DNA of 64,000 bases from Nepenthes gracilis (lineage: Eukaryota; Streptophyta; Magnoliopsida; Caryophyllales; Nepenthaceae), in assembly GCA_033239525.1 (NCBI GenBank), contig BSYO01000011.1:6477973-6541972 (forward strand). Direction: 5' to 3'. Positions 31,600 through 43,600 of the stretch are shown here, piece by piece. The notes beneath the pieces are model-generated. The model did not search any database, was not told where the DNA came from, and saw nothing but the letters and a program-made list of their open reading frames with translations. Position 1 is the stretch's first letter; every line of letters starts with the position of its first letter. The position numbers and the translations under genes are program-made.

Positions 31600-34500
31600 A
31601 TGAGCTTCGATCCAGTGCCTTCGAATTCTCATCAAAGCCTTGATGAACAGATCTCGCAGCTCATGAATTGCAAGCCCCTTTCCGAACAAGAGGTTCGATT
31701 TCGCTCCCTTTAATGTTGCATTTCCTTACTTCCTCTTTAATTTATCCATTGATTCGCAATTCTTCTGTTAATAGGACGGAAATTTCACGGATCGGTTCGT
31801 TTTGCTCCGGTTTGTTTTTAAAAGATTGTGTTAATCTGAGTGCATTTTTGCTGTTTTTCCTGGTTATGATATTATTTCTCAGTTGCGCTATTGTATTATA
31901 TGTTTGTCTCAGATATAGAATTGTAAGTTCAAGAGGTAGCCCATGTTTGTTATGGGGACTTGATCGGATCGGCTGGCGCTAGCTGATTTTATTGATTTGT
32001 GACTAGCCTGGAACGTGAAAATTTTCCGTCCTATATTAACAAATCACTGCCAAAAACTGCCATCAATTTCATCTGTCTGCAGAGTTTGGGGTTTCGTCTT
32101 GAAAATTAGGGGTGGGGTTGAGCAGATTGAACTTGGCAAGATTTTTCGTAGGTTCGTTTGGCTTAGTAATAGGGTCTGGATGGTCCGTAGAAAGTATTTT
32201 CCCCCTTTTCCAGTGGGATTGAGAGTGTTGATTTGGAAGCACGTTGCCTCAATAGGTTGAGATATGATGTGGCTCTGTGGAGTGGTTCCTTGCCTTAAGT
32301 AACTTACCGTGGAGATACTGGGTACCCCAATTAACAAAAAGCCAAACGTGTGTCAACTCCATCTTCAAAGGATTTGCCCGTGGAATGGTCAAAATGGAAC
32401 TACTGGAGGGAGCCAAAGGCACCGAGGAATATGCACAGGGCCTTAATAATCTTCTAGGCTCAGAAAGGGATCAGGGTGGAGATTGCAGGCCTTGGGGTGT
32501 ATGCAGTGTTGGTAGTTTTTTCAACTCTTCACATGAAGCAAGCCTTGTGAAGGATTAGTTTTTATTTGAGACTTCTTTGATGCTAAAAGAAGAATGACCA
32601 ATACGGAGGGATTTATTTGTTTCTGAGGTCTTTACGGTCTTCAGATCTTCCTTATCTTTATCTAAATATTAATTATGATGGAATCATTTTATCCACATAG
32701 GAAATGTTGTACAAAAGTAACTAATTAGTATTATTATATATAGATAAGGCTACAAACTTTCATCTTTCAGGATTATGGAATGAATATCAAGGATGGAGAG
32801 ATGAATACTTCTTTTGTATTTTAGGCTTCCCCAAGGGGAAAATATATAGTAGGGTTTGTGTGCTTTTTTTGTTACCAGGAATAATTTGCCAAGTGGAATA
32901 TCATGAATAAAAACTATGTATGAGTCACCCTCATTCTCTTTTGTAAGATTTTCATTGGTTATTAATAGGAGAGCTATAAACAGAGATTTTGTAATTATCC
33001 TAGTTCGTTTGGGTGCTTCTTAGTCTGTCATCTTACAAATTTTGGGCATTTGCATTTTAGTTTGTTTTTTCTGCTTTTTGGAGATGTTTTTTCATTTAGC
33101 CATTTGAGTTAACAGCATAATATGTTTTGTTAAATTTTCCTGATTTTTTTTTTTCATGGTGCAGGTCAGGTTGTTATGTGAGAAGGCCAAGGAGATATTG
33201 ATGGAAGAGAGCAATGTTCAGGTGTGTTGCTCCCTTTACCCCTATAAAACCATTTTTTTTCCCCACTGGCGAGCTGCATAATGGTATTGATTCACACTTG
33301 CCTTGCTACTGTTTGACCTTTATCCTCATCATTTACTTATGTGTCATGTTTTAGCGATTTGACTTTGAGTCACTGATGCGTGGAGGTTTCTTTTGTTATG
33401 CATATATTGTCGATTTCTTTGGACTCTTGAAATTAAAAATATATGCGGCCGGCTCTGCAAAGCCTTATGTTTATTTGAGGGCGACATCTCACAGAGGCAG
33501 AAACTATATTGGATTATAATTGGCAGCCTCTCGTTCACTCCCTTCCTCTCTTCCAGATATGCTCATCTCAGTTTGGGAATTGAGATTGTTGGTAAAAAAT
33601 TGATATTTTATTGTTCAGCTGCATCAATTCTGTAGCAATGGTTCTTCAGAGTCCAAAAATATGGAATTTTTATCATTTTGAATGTCTCTTACTCTCTTAG
33701 TCTTGTTGTTACTCCAAAAATATTTGTTGTTACTGAGGATAGGATATGTGAATGGAAACTGTATTCTATACATTCTAGAAGGCTGTATCTATTATTACTG
33801 TAGTCAAGGAAAACCTAGGTTATCCCTGATAGGAACTCCTGGGTTGCCACTGATTGGAACTCTAGGTTATTTATGATAAAGGCTCTTATATGGTACAAAT
33901 ATCCGTTGTTTCATGCCTAAGTTGTTTATTCTGATCTATTGCATTTGGGGCTTAAATGTAAGGCATCTGCTGCTTACTGCCAGCCTGGCCATGCATCCCC
34001 TTCTTATGGTGTGAGATGGAGGTAGTTCTTGTGTGTTCCAAATCTTTCATTCTGCCATGTTTGTATAATTTCGTTTTTAAGGTTCTTTTCTGCTGTCTTG
34101 CACTGATGCCTTTTTTTGATCTGGCAGCACAGCCCAAATGCCCGTGTGAATGATATTTGCATGGTGCTTATCCTATTTTTCTCTTTGTTTTCTTACTGCA
34201 GCCAGTGAAAGGTCCTGTAACAATATGTGGTGACATTCATGGGCAATTCCATGATCTTGCAGAACTGTTTCGAATTGGGGGAAAGGTATCTATTTTGACC
34301 GAGGCAATTTTCTTCCTTCGTCCAGTGACTAGTAGTAGAGTCTATGCAAGTCCTAGCAGGAATTAATAGATGAATCCAGTATTGAAATGATAGCAAAGTT
34401 TATACTTCTAATTTGGTCTTAGGAAGAACTTGAGCATTAATAATGCTTTTGTTATATTTTACTGATATTGTTGAATGCTATTGTCCATCCGTGTCATCTT

Positions 34501-34600
34501 TTCTTTGGCTTCTAGTGTCCAGATACAAATTATTTGTTCATGGGCGACTATGTGGACAGAGGATATTATTCAGTTGAAACCGTAACGGTATGAGATGCCC

Positions 34601-34642
<42 letters not shown>

Positions 34643-37600
34643 TGCTTCTTGAACTTATTTGAGCAGGATATCAGGGTCTGTTTTGGGATTTTATTTCTGT
34701 TATCCTTATTTCTGAGTGCTTTATTTCTGAACATTTTATTTTTGAAGCACTTAATTTCTAGTGCTTAAGAGCAACTCATGCTCGTACAAGATATGCTTGA
34801 AGAGTTGCAGAGCTCCATATATGTCATGGTGTTATTTTTTGTTTACACAAAAGTCATCTAATGATGCCTAGCAGTTCATGTGACACTTATTTTTCCAACA
34901 CCATCCGCCTTTTTAGAAATGGAAATGTGATGCGGATACCCGAGATGAAGATTTGCTTTGATTTGCCTTCCAAATTAGATTTGATTTTATTTCCATAGCA
35001 ACTTTGATTATTAATTAGATTAGATTAGATTTTTTATTTAGTAGTGATTTGATTTTATTTTTCTTTAATTCTATTTCCCAATTAGGAGTTATTTGGTGAT
35101 GATTTTATTTTTAATTTTCTTAGGTATCGTGTTCTCTATATAAGAACCCCTACTTCTATTGTTTAAAGATATTGATGAATATTTTGAGATATTGAATTTG
35201 ATCAAGTTTTTGTGACCTTATTCCCCTTCTCTCCCTTGGTTTCTTTTCTTTCTTATCTCTACCCCTCTAATATCTCTTTCTTGTCTGTACCCCGCTCCTT
35301 TCTCTCTGGCTCTCTTCCATACTTTCCCCTTCATACATCAAATTGGTATCAAAGATAAAATTCGAACTCCACTGCTCCACTGTACACTGTCCACCCTACA
35401 ACGTTCATCTCGTGCAACCACATCCCCTTCCGTAACTTCATCACCTTCCCGTGCAATCAGCAACACCACCACATCCCTACCTATAATGTCCCACCGACCC
35501 GTAGCATACAGTTGCATCTTTTGCAGCAAGCAAAATCTCAATCAGTTCTGCCTTCTTTTGTTCTATACTACCAAAAAAAAAAACAAAAAAAATTGTTGAA
35601 AAAAAAAGGAGAGAAAAGAGAGAAAAAAAGATAGAGAAAAAAAAAGAGTAGAGGAAAAAAATATAGCAGATAAAATTCAGTTAGTTGTAGATCCTCTCCA
35701 AGGTAGTCTTAACAAGCGGGTTAGATTATCTCTAGGTGTGTTTGTTTTATTTTATTTTTGGGCAGTATATTTTGTTTATCTTTAATAGTATTTAGTTTTA
35801 TCTGCGTGTGTTATTTTATTGCCCCCCCAAAAAAAGAAAAATTCTTTCACGTCCTCTCACTACTTTATATTTGATACACCATTATTACAATTGATTCTTG
35901 TTTTATAATTTTAATAGATTTGTAATACTAGTTTGCATGATCTGAACCATACAAAATCTTACAAAAAAAAAAAATAAAAATAAAAATTGATTAACTTGGA
36001 TTGTCTCAATTGTTTATTGATCTCAACTCCGTTAATTATATTGGTATTATATGCACTTGCAAAGTGGTCGAATTATTTCTCATAATACCCCCGACTTAAT
36101 CATGGACTCTAACCAATTTGAAACTTTGAGTCAACAATTAGCCCAACTAATTCTCCACCAACTACAATTGTAAGATCACCTGATGGCCATTCAAATTGAC
36201 TTGGCTACAACTTGTCAAACCAATTTGGATATCACAAATCAAGTTGCCACTTTGGAAATAGGGCTTTACTCATCGGATGTTAACAACTTCGACGCATCCC
36301 ATAATAAGGCTAACCGATGTAGACAAGGTAGTCAAGCCCCTTGTAGACGCAATTATAGACTCCAACACTCGATCCAACAGCTGGACCCGGATAATCACCT
36401 TTTTAAAAATATTAAATTGGATGTCCATACTTTTGATGGCTGCTTGGACTCTTGAGTTTTCACTCAATGGGTCCGGGATATGGATCGTTTTTTTAAATAG
36501 TATGGTGTTTCAGAAGACAGAAGAGTTCAATTCGCTAGCCTTAAGTTGACTAGAAATGCTCAATTATATTGGAAAAGTGTTGAGGACCTCCTTATCAGGC
36601 TACCCCTGTTTGGAGTTGTGCTTAAATGAAACGACGCCTTCAAGAGAAGTATTTACCCTATTCTTACAGTAACAATTTATTCGACCAATGGAATGCCCTT
36701 CGACAGGATAATCGGTCTGTAAATGAATATGTGACTCAATTCGATAATTTTCAAGTGAGATGTCACATAATTGAGGACGAGGTCATGACGTTGAGTAAGT
36801 TCCAGTAAGGACTACACGAGGATCTTAGGAAAGAACTTGTCCTTCGTGGAGTTACAATTTTTGACTATGTATATAATTTGGTTCGAGACTTTTAGTTAGT
36901 TATCAGGATATCATATCGTCAATCTACATCATACACTCCTGCTACAAATTCTAAGTCTGTCTTAGGAACCTTTCCTTCTACCGTTGCCCCTACAAGGGAA
37001 ACTCGAGGAAAGGATGTTGAAGCCCCGAAAAGAAATTATCAATTACAGTGTTTTAACTGTAAAGATTTTGGGCATATTTCTTCCAAATGTCCGACTAAAG
37101 CTTTATTAATTGACGGACAAAATGAAATAAATGAGGAACCCCTTGAAGAATAAGTATATGAACCCAAGTTAAAAGAGTTTGATGACTTGAATGATGATGA
37201 CATTGACACATTTGTGAGCTGCATTTGGCTTATTTCTTCCAGCCTAGACTCTAGTTCTTCCTTTCTTGATACACCACTTTTGGGCGTTGTGTGATGCACA
37301 TTGGCACAATCTAAAGAGGTTGATGATTGGCGTCGTCACGCTATTTTTCATACTTATATCAAAGTGAATGAGAAGGCTTGCAAGATAATTGTTGATAGTG
37401 GTAGTTGTATCAATGCGGTCTTCGCTAACATTATTTCTCATTTGGGATTAAAGGAGATCCCACACTTTAATCCATACGTCTCTTTGATTGACACGTCTTC
37501 TATATCCGTTAAAGAACGTTGTCTTGTATCCATGCAATTTTTAGAATACAAAGATAACATTTGGTATGACATTATACCAATGGACGTGGGTCATGTCATT

Positions 37601-40600
37601 CTCGGGTGTCCTTGGCTCTATGACTTGGATGTGACAATCCAAGGCTGTTCTAATCCCTACTTCTTTGTTCACAAGGGAAAGAAGATTCGCCTCCACCTCC
37701 TACTCCCTACCCCTATCCCTAAAACCGTTGACTCCCAACAAAAAAAGGACTGTGGTAGTGGCCAAAAGATTACACATTATTAGTCTCATAGCATTTGAAT
37801 GGGCCGCTATTAGTGAGTCAGTTGTGTTTGCCATTATCGCCCTCGAAGCCCTTTCAAACTCTTCCATACCAATTCCTAATGAGGTTCGTCAAATTCTCCA
37901 AAACTTTCAAGATGTCTTCCCTGAAGACCTCCCTAATCACTTATCACCTTTACGCTAAATTCAACATGCCATTGATTTCGTTCCAGGTGCGTCACTCCCA
38001 AACCTCCCTTATTATAGGATGAATCCTACCGAACATGCTGAACTCTAGAGGCAAGTTGAAGAACTCCTTCGCAAGAGATTTGTTTGAGAAAGTATGAGTT
38101 TCTGTGCAGTACCCGCTCTCTTAACACTTAAGATGGATGGGTCTTGGAGAATGTGTGTTGATAGTAGAGTAATCAACAAAATCATCGTAAATGTCGTTTT
38201 TCCATTCATAGACTTGATAATATGTTAGATATGATGGATGGTGCCACAATCTTTTCTAAAATTGATTTAAAAAGTGGTTATCACCAAATCAGAATTCATT
38301 CAGGGGATTAGTGAAAAGCAACTTTCAAGACAAAGGACGGCCTCTGAGTGGTTGGTCATGCATTTTGGGCTTTCTAACGCACCAAGTACTTTCATGTGGG
38401 TTATGACGCAGGCTTTATTGCCTTTCATGGCATAGTTCCTAGTGGTCTATTTTGATGATATCCTCATTTACAGTAAGATCAATGAGCAACATTTAGAATA
38501 TCTCACACAGGTTTACCTTACTCTTAGAAAAAAAGCTTGTTTGCTAGCCCTAAGAAATGTTCCTCATTCTCAGATAAAGTGGCTTTTTTGGGCTTTATTG
38601 TTTCTTCTGACGTTTTTGCTGACCTTACAAAGATTCAGGCAATCATAAATTTGATGGAACCCAAATCCATCCATGAAGTTTGGAGTTTTCACGGTTTGGC
38701 TACATTCTATCGCCGGTTCATCAAGGGCTTTAGTACAATCATGGCTCCCCTTATTGAGTGCACGAAGAAGGGTGACTTCACTTAGTCTCCCAATGCTGCC
38801 AAAGCTTTCAAACTCATTAAAGAAAGGATGACAACAGCTCCCGTTATGCGACTTCCTGATTTCTCAAAAGTGTTTAAAGTAAAGTGTGATGTATCAGGTG
38901 TAGGAATAGGAGTTCTTAATCAAGAATGCCACCCAATTGCCTACTTTAGCGAAAAGTTGAATGATGCCACGCGGTGATACTCTACTTATGATAAGGAGTT
39001 GTATGCCGTCATATAAGCCTTACGCTATTGGCGCCATTACTTGCTATCTCAAGAGTTTGTCATCTATTTGGATCATGAAGCTCTTCGGTTCCTTAACTCT
39101 CAGAAGAAAGTAAATTATAGGCACGGTCGATTGATCGAGTATTTACAAGCCTATTCTTTTGTCTTGAAGCATAAGAAAGGAGTTGAGAACCAAGTGGCCG
39201 ATGCCTTGAGCAGTCGTTTGACCTTACTATCTGTTATTCAAGTTAAAATTATTGGCTTTGAAAGACTTAAGAAAGAATATGAGTCCTGCCCTGATTTTAG
39301 CAAAATCTTCCTTGCTTTACAGTGTGGGCACTTGGACACTATGGATGGATTTTGTCTTCAGGATGGATACTTATTTCGAGTTAATAAACTTTGCATCCTG
39401 AAAACATTTGTTTAATACTTCATAGTTTGGGAAGCTCATGCCGAAGGTTTATCTGGCTATTTTGGACGTAATAAGACAATTGAGGAGGTTGAACGATAAT
39501 TTTATTGGCCGAGTTTGAAGAAAGATGTGGCCAAGATCGTCAGTACTTGTCGAATATGCCAGCTAGGCAAACACACAAAGCAAAACACTGGCCTCTACAC
39601 GCCACTATTTGTATCTAACGGTCTATGGCAGGACGTAAGTATGGACTTTGTGTTAGGATTTTCACGTATCCCTAAGAAGTATGATTTTATTTTTGTCGTT
39701 GTGGATCGTTTTTCTAAAATGACCAACTTTATTTCTCGTAGCAAGGCTGCTGATGCTTCTTGAATTGCTCGCCTTTACTTCGCTGAGATTGTCAAGCTAT
39801 ATGGTCTTCCAAAAACTATTATTTTTGATAGGGATGTTCGTTTTACCAGCCATTTTTGAAGGACCATGTAGCACATGGTTGGTACCAAACTAAAAGTTTT
39901 CACTACATATCACCCTCAAACAGATGGTCACACTAAAGTCGTCAATCGGAGTTTAGATAACTTATTAATGTGTGGGGCCCAGGACCATATTAGGAATTGG
40001 GACTTGATCATTCCCACTGCCCAACTTGCATATAGTAGCTCTTTCAATAGATTACTAAGTATGAGTTAATTTGAAGTTGTGTATGGTTACAAATCTCGAA
40101 AACCATTTGATCTTATCCCGATGTCTCCACATGTTAGTGTGTCCATGATAGCCGAAGCTTTTGCATAGCACCTTCATGACTTACATATCGAGATCAATAA
40201 ACAATTAGAGGCAAGCAATGCTTCATACAAACTTCACGCTGATTCACATAAAAGACATGCTGAATTTCATGTAGGAGATTATGTTTTCATTTGAATTAGA
40301 CCAGAGTGGCGCCTACCTGGGCACATCTCTAAATTACATGCTTGTAGTGCTGGTCCATTTAAAATTTTATCGCGCATTGGATCAAATGCTTATATTGTTG
40401 ACATTCCATCTCATTTTAGTTTTCATCATACTTTCAATGTGGAAGATTTAATTGCTTATGAAGGCGACTTTTTTTCACTTGTTGATCCCTTTGCCACCTA
40501 CCCAAGTGTGCCACTTATTGACTGTCCATCCATTTCCGCGCCACTTCCCTCCCTCCCGGCACACCACGATAAAATTGATGTTATTTTAGATGAACAGATT

Positions 40601-43600
40601 ATATTTACCCGGGATGGAGCTGTTCAATGCTTCCTTGTACGTTGGGTTGGCCGACTAGAGTCCGAGAATGCTTGGATCTCTCAAGAGGCACTACAACAGT
40701 TTGACCCAGATCTTTTAAAGTTCTATCAGAGTTAGTAGAATTGCACTTTTTCAAGCCCCAATCCAATTCCTTCCGGATATATCGGTCGCTCCGTCAGCTT
40801 TTGGCCCCCTTTACACGAGTCTATCACCATCGCCGATGGGTTATATAGCCGCTCAGGTTGTAGTTGGGGGATTGATTACAGAAGTTTAATTCAGCGGGGT
40901 CGAGTTCCAGTGACCCGGGAAAAATTGATGCGAACATCCAAGACAAAGATTTGCTTTGATTTGCCTTCCAAATTATATTTGATTTTATTTTCATAACAGC
41001 TTTGATTATTAAATTGATTTGATTTGATTTTTTATTTAGTAGTGATTTGATTTTTTTTCTCTTTAATTCTATTTCCCAATGAGAAGTTATTTTGGTGGTG
41101 ATTTTATTTTTAATTTTCTTAGGCATCGGGTTCTCTATGTAAGAATCCCTACTTCTATTGTTTAAGGACATTAATAAATATTTTGAGATATTGAATGCGA
41201 TCAAGTGTTTGTGACCTCCTTCCCTTTCTCTCCATTGGTTTCTTCTCATTCTTGTCTCTACCCCTCTAATCTGTCTTTCTTGTCTCTATCCCTCTCCTTT
41301 CTCTCTGTCTCTCTTCCCTACTTTCTCCTCCCTACATCAAAATAGAGCATTTAAACTATTAAATACTATAGATATGATCTGTTACTCCTAGACCTGCCCA
41401 CAGCTGGGGCTGCTGCTTTTATCAGAAAAAGGCAAGCTAAAATGTTGAACTTGCAATTTGATCTGACCTGGCCTGGCCTTGTGAGAGGCAGGATGGGATT
41501 AATCAGTAAGTATTATGAAGCTGTGTGAACAACGTATAAAAATCCTTGCTTGTTGGCAGAGTATGGATGGGGCCTGGACAGGCCAGGTGCTTCTTACTAA
41601 TAACTGTGACCTAATTGATGCATCCCACTTTCAGGCAGTTATTGTTGTTTGCTCGCTCACCTTAAACATCAGAGGAAAAGGGAAAAAAAGGCAAAAAGCT
41701 ATTTTTATACATTTTGTGGATATCTTTAGATGTTATCCCACAGCATTTTTAATTGGATAATATGGTTACTTCAAAAGGAATCATTTTCTGTCAGTGGAAT
41801 GAGCTTTTTTTCCGCTGGTGGAGTTTGTTTATACTACATACAGAAAATATGTTCACAGGTGCTAGCTGGCTCCCTTACATGCAGGTCAAGTCAGCCCATT
41901 TGGGGTTCATCATTATTGTTGTCATGTAATACATGACTGCATATGTGTCTATGATCCTTGCATTTTCATGTTTGTTGAAATCTCCTAGATTGGAAGGTCC
42001 CAAAGTTCCCCCATAAGATGGTATCTTCCTACTAGGAGTTGATATAGATGTTTACTGTATTGGTCTCTTGGCATCTGGGAATTTTATGAGGTGATGCTAT
42101 TTTTTCTTTTCCAGCTACTTGTGGCACTTAAAGTTCGTTATCCTCAAAGAATCACCATTCTAAGGGGAAACCATGAAAGCCGTCAGGTATACCCTTTTGT
42201 TTTGTTGCATTATTGCTGTCCAGAGTTTGGGCTAGTTCTTGGTCAATATATTCATGAAGATCATACCTCCTGCATGAATATTTTGAGCTGGTGAAGTGCA
42301 GCATAATTATTTGCGGTTCTTTCTTGATTTATGTACATATGGCAGTTTTAATGGATATGGTCCTTGAAATTTTTGTGATGCCAAATTGTTGATCACTTCA
42401 ATTTGAGTTCTGGATTTTTCTTTGTTTTTATTTGCAGATTACTCAAGTTTATGGGTTTTATGATGAATGCCTGCGAAAGTGAGTTTCTTAGCACCCATTC
42501 TCCGCGTGTCCAAATAGTTGAAAGTAGTATTGGATATCAATAGTGGTTTATTGGTGTATCAGAAATCTGAGCTTTGAATTGCACCTTTTAAAATCATAAA
42601 TTTTGGCATGTTCTAGTTCTATATTAGTATCATAACCTGGAAGGATGAGATATATGTTTTCAATGTCCTGAACATTCCTTGCTAATATGTTTTTTTTATG
42701 GGTTTCTTGCAAGCTATATGTTTCAATGTCATGCCGAGTCTTTTTCTTGAAATTCATTATTTATTAGTCCTCTTTCACAGAACTTTTTTTTTGAAAATGA
42801 GTTACTATAATCATGTTATGAAAATTTTAATTGGTATAGTTATATTTGCTTATCCTTTTCAGACAGCTGTCCTCTACTTTGTTACATCTCTCTTCTCGTT
42901 TTACTCTGGTTTGAAGCGTTTGTAAGTCTCCTTTGCTCTTTCCCATGACCTGGCCTCGTTTTTTTACTAGTATTGAGTGCTTTTATTAGGAAAATCAGCA
43001 TTCTGTTAACCCAATATATGCAAAAGTTATATAAGTCACATGTCCGCTGTCAGTTAATTTTGGTTCTTAATTAGGCTTGTTTGAATTGACCGTTCTTGCA
43101 TGAATGACCAAGTTATTACCTTCTATACTTCCACGTTTTGTTTATGACACTATTTTTGCGTGAACTTTTCAAACTTCCTAAGAAATTTTAAGTTCATGGC
43201 ATAGTTGTTTATCATTTCCATTGTTAAAATTGATGCATTAGTAGGATTTGATGTTATTTTCTGAAGGTTTTGATAACTTTTAATGGAATGAGGATTACCC
43301 TTGACAAAAAGTGGTTTTCTTATGGAGCATGGATACTCAGTTAATACTTTGGAGGCTGCCAAAAGGATGTTTCTCTAATTGGCAGTTTGAGAATACTTCA
43401 GTCATGTAATTTTGTGGATGCAGAGTACTAAGTTTATATGATGTTTGTGGTGTGGATATGCAGGTATGGAAATGCTAATGTTTGGAAGATCTTCACGGAT
43501 TTGTTTGACTATTTTCCACTAACTGCATTGGTGAGAAGTTATTTATTGGGTTTGTAATTCAAGAGCACAATTTGCTGTTGTCAGAGCAGATTTTGTTGTT

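Larger units (their letters stand above)
34928..41339 (+). mobile_element. E4: full-length Ty3/gypsy chromovirus in PP2A intron 4, inactive
   Basis: A 6.4-kb element in the same orientation as the host gene. LTRs 34928-35340 and 40926-41339 begin TGATGCG and end ACATCA. The flanks AAATG (34923-34927) and AAATA (41340-41344) agree at four of five bases and are the likely TSD. The order gag, zinc knuckle, protease, RT, RNase H, integrase, chromodomain is typical. Many stops interrupt the frame and the LTRs differ at a good number of sites by eye, so it is old and dead. It adds most of the length of intron 4 but lies away from both splice sites. Confidence 0.93.

Noticed and set aside
31668..32558. 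Open frames of 81-104 codons at the start of PP2A intron 1
   Set aside because: They overlap the spliced intron, have no known motif and are explained by intronic sequence; exon 1 and exon 2 are fixed by the PP2A protein.
41345..42114. Frames of 68-81 codons at the end of PP2A intron 4
   Set aside because: Intronic; no motif and no evidence of an exon between the fixed exons 4 and 5.
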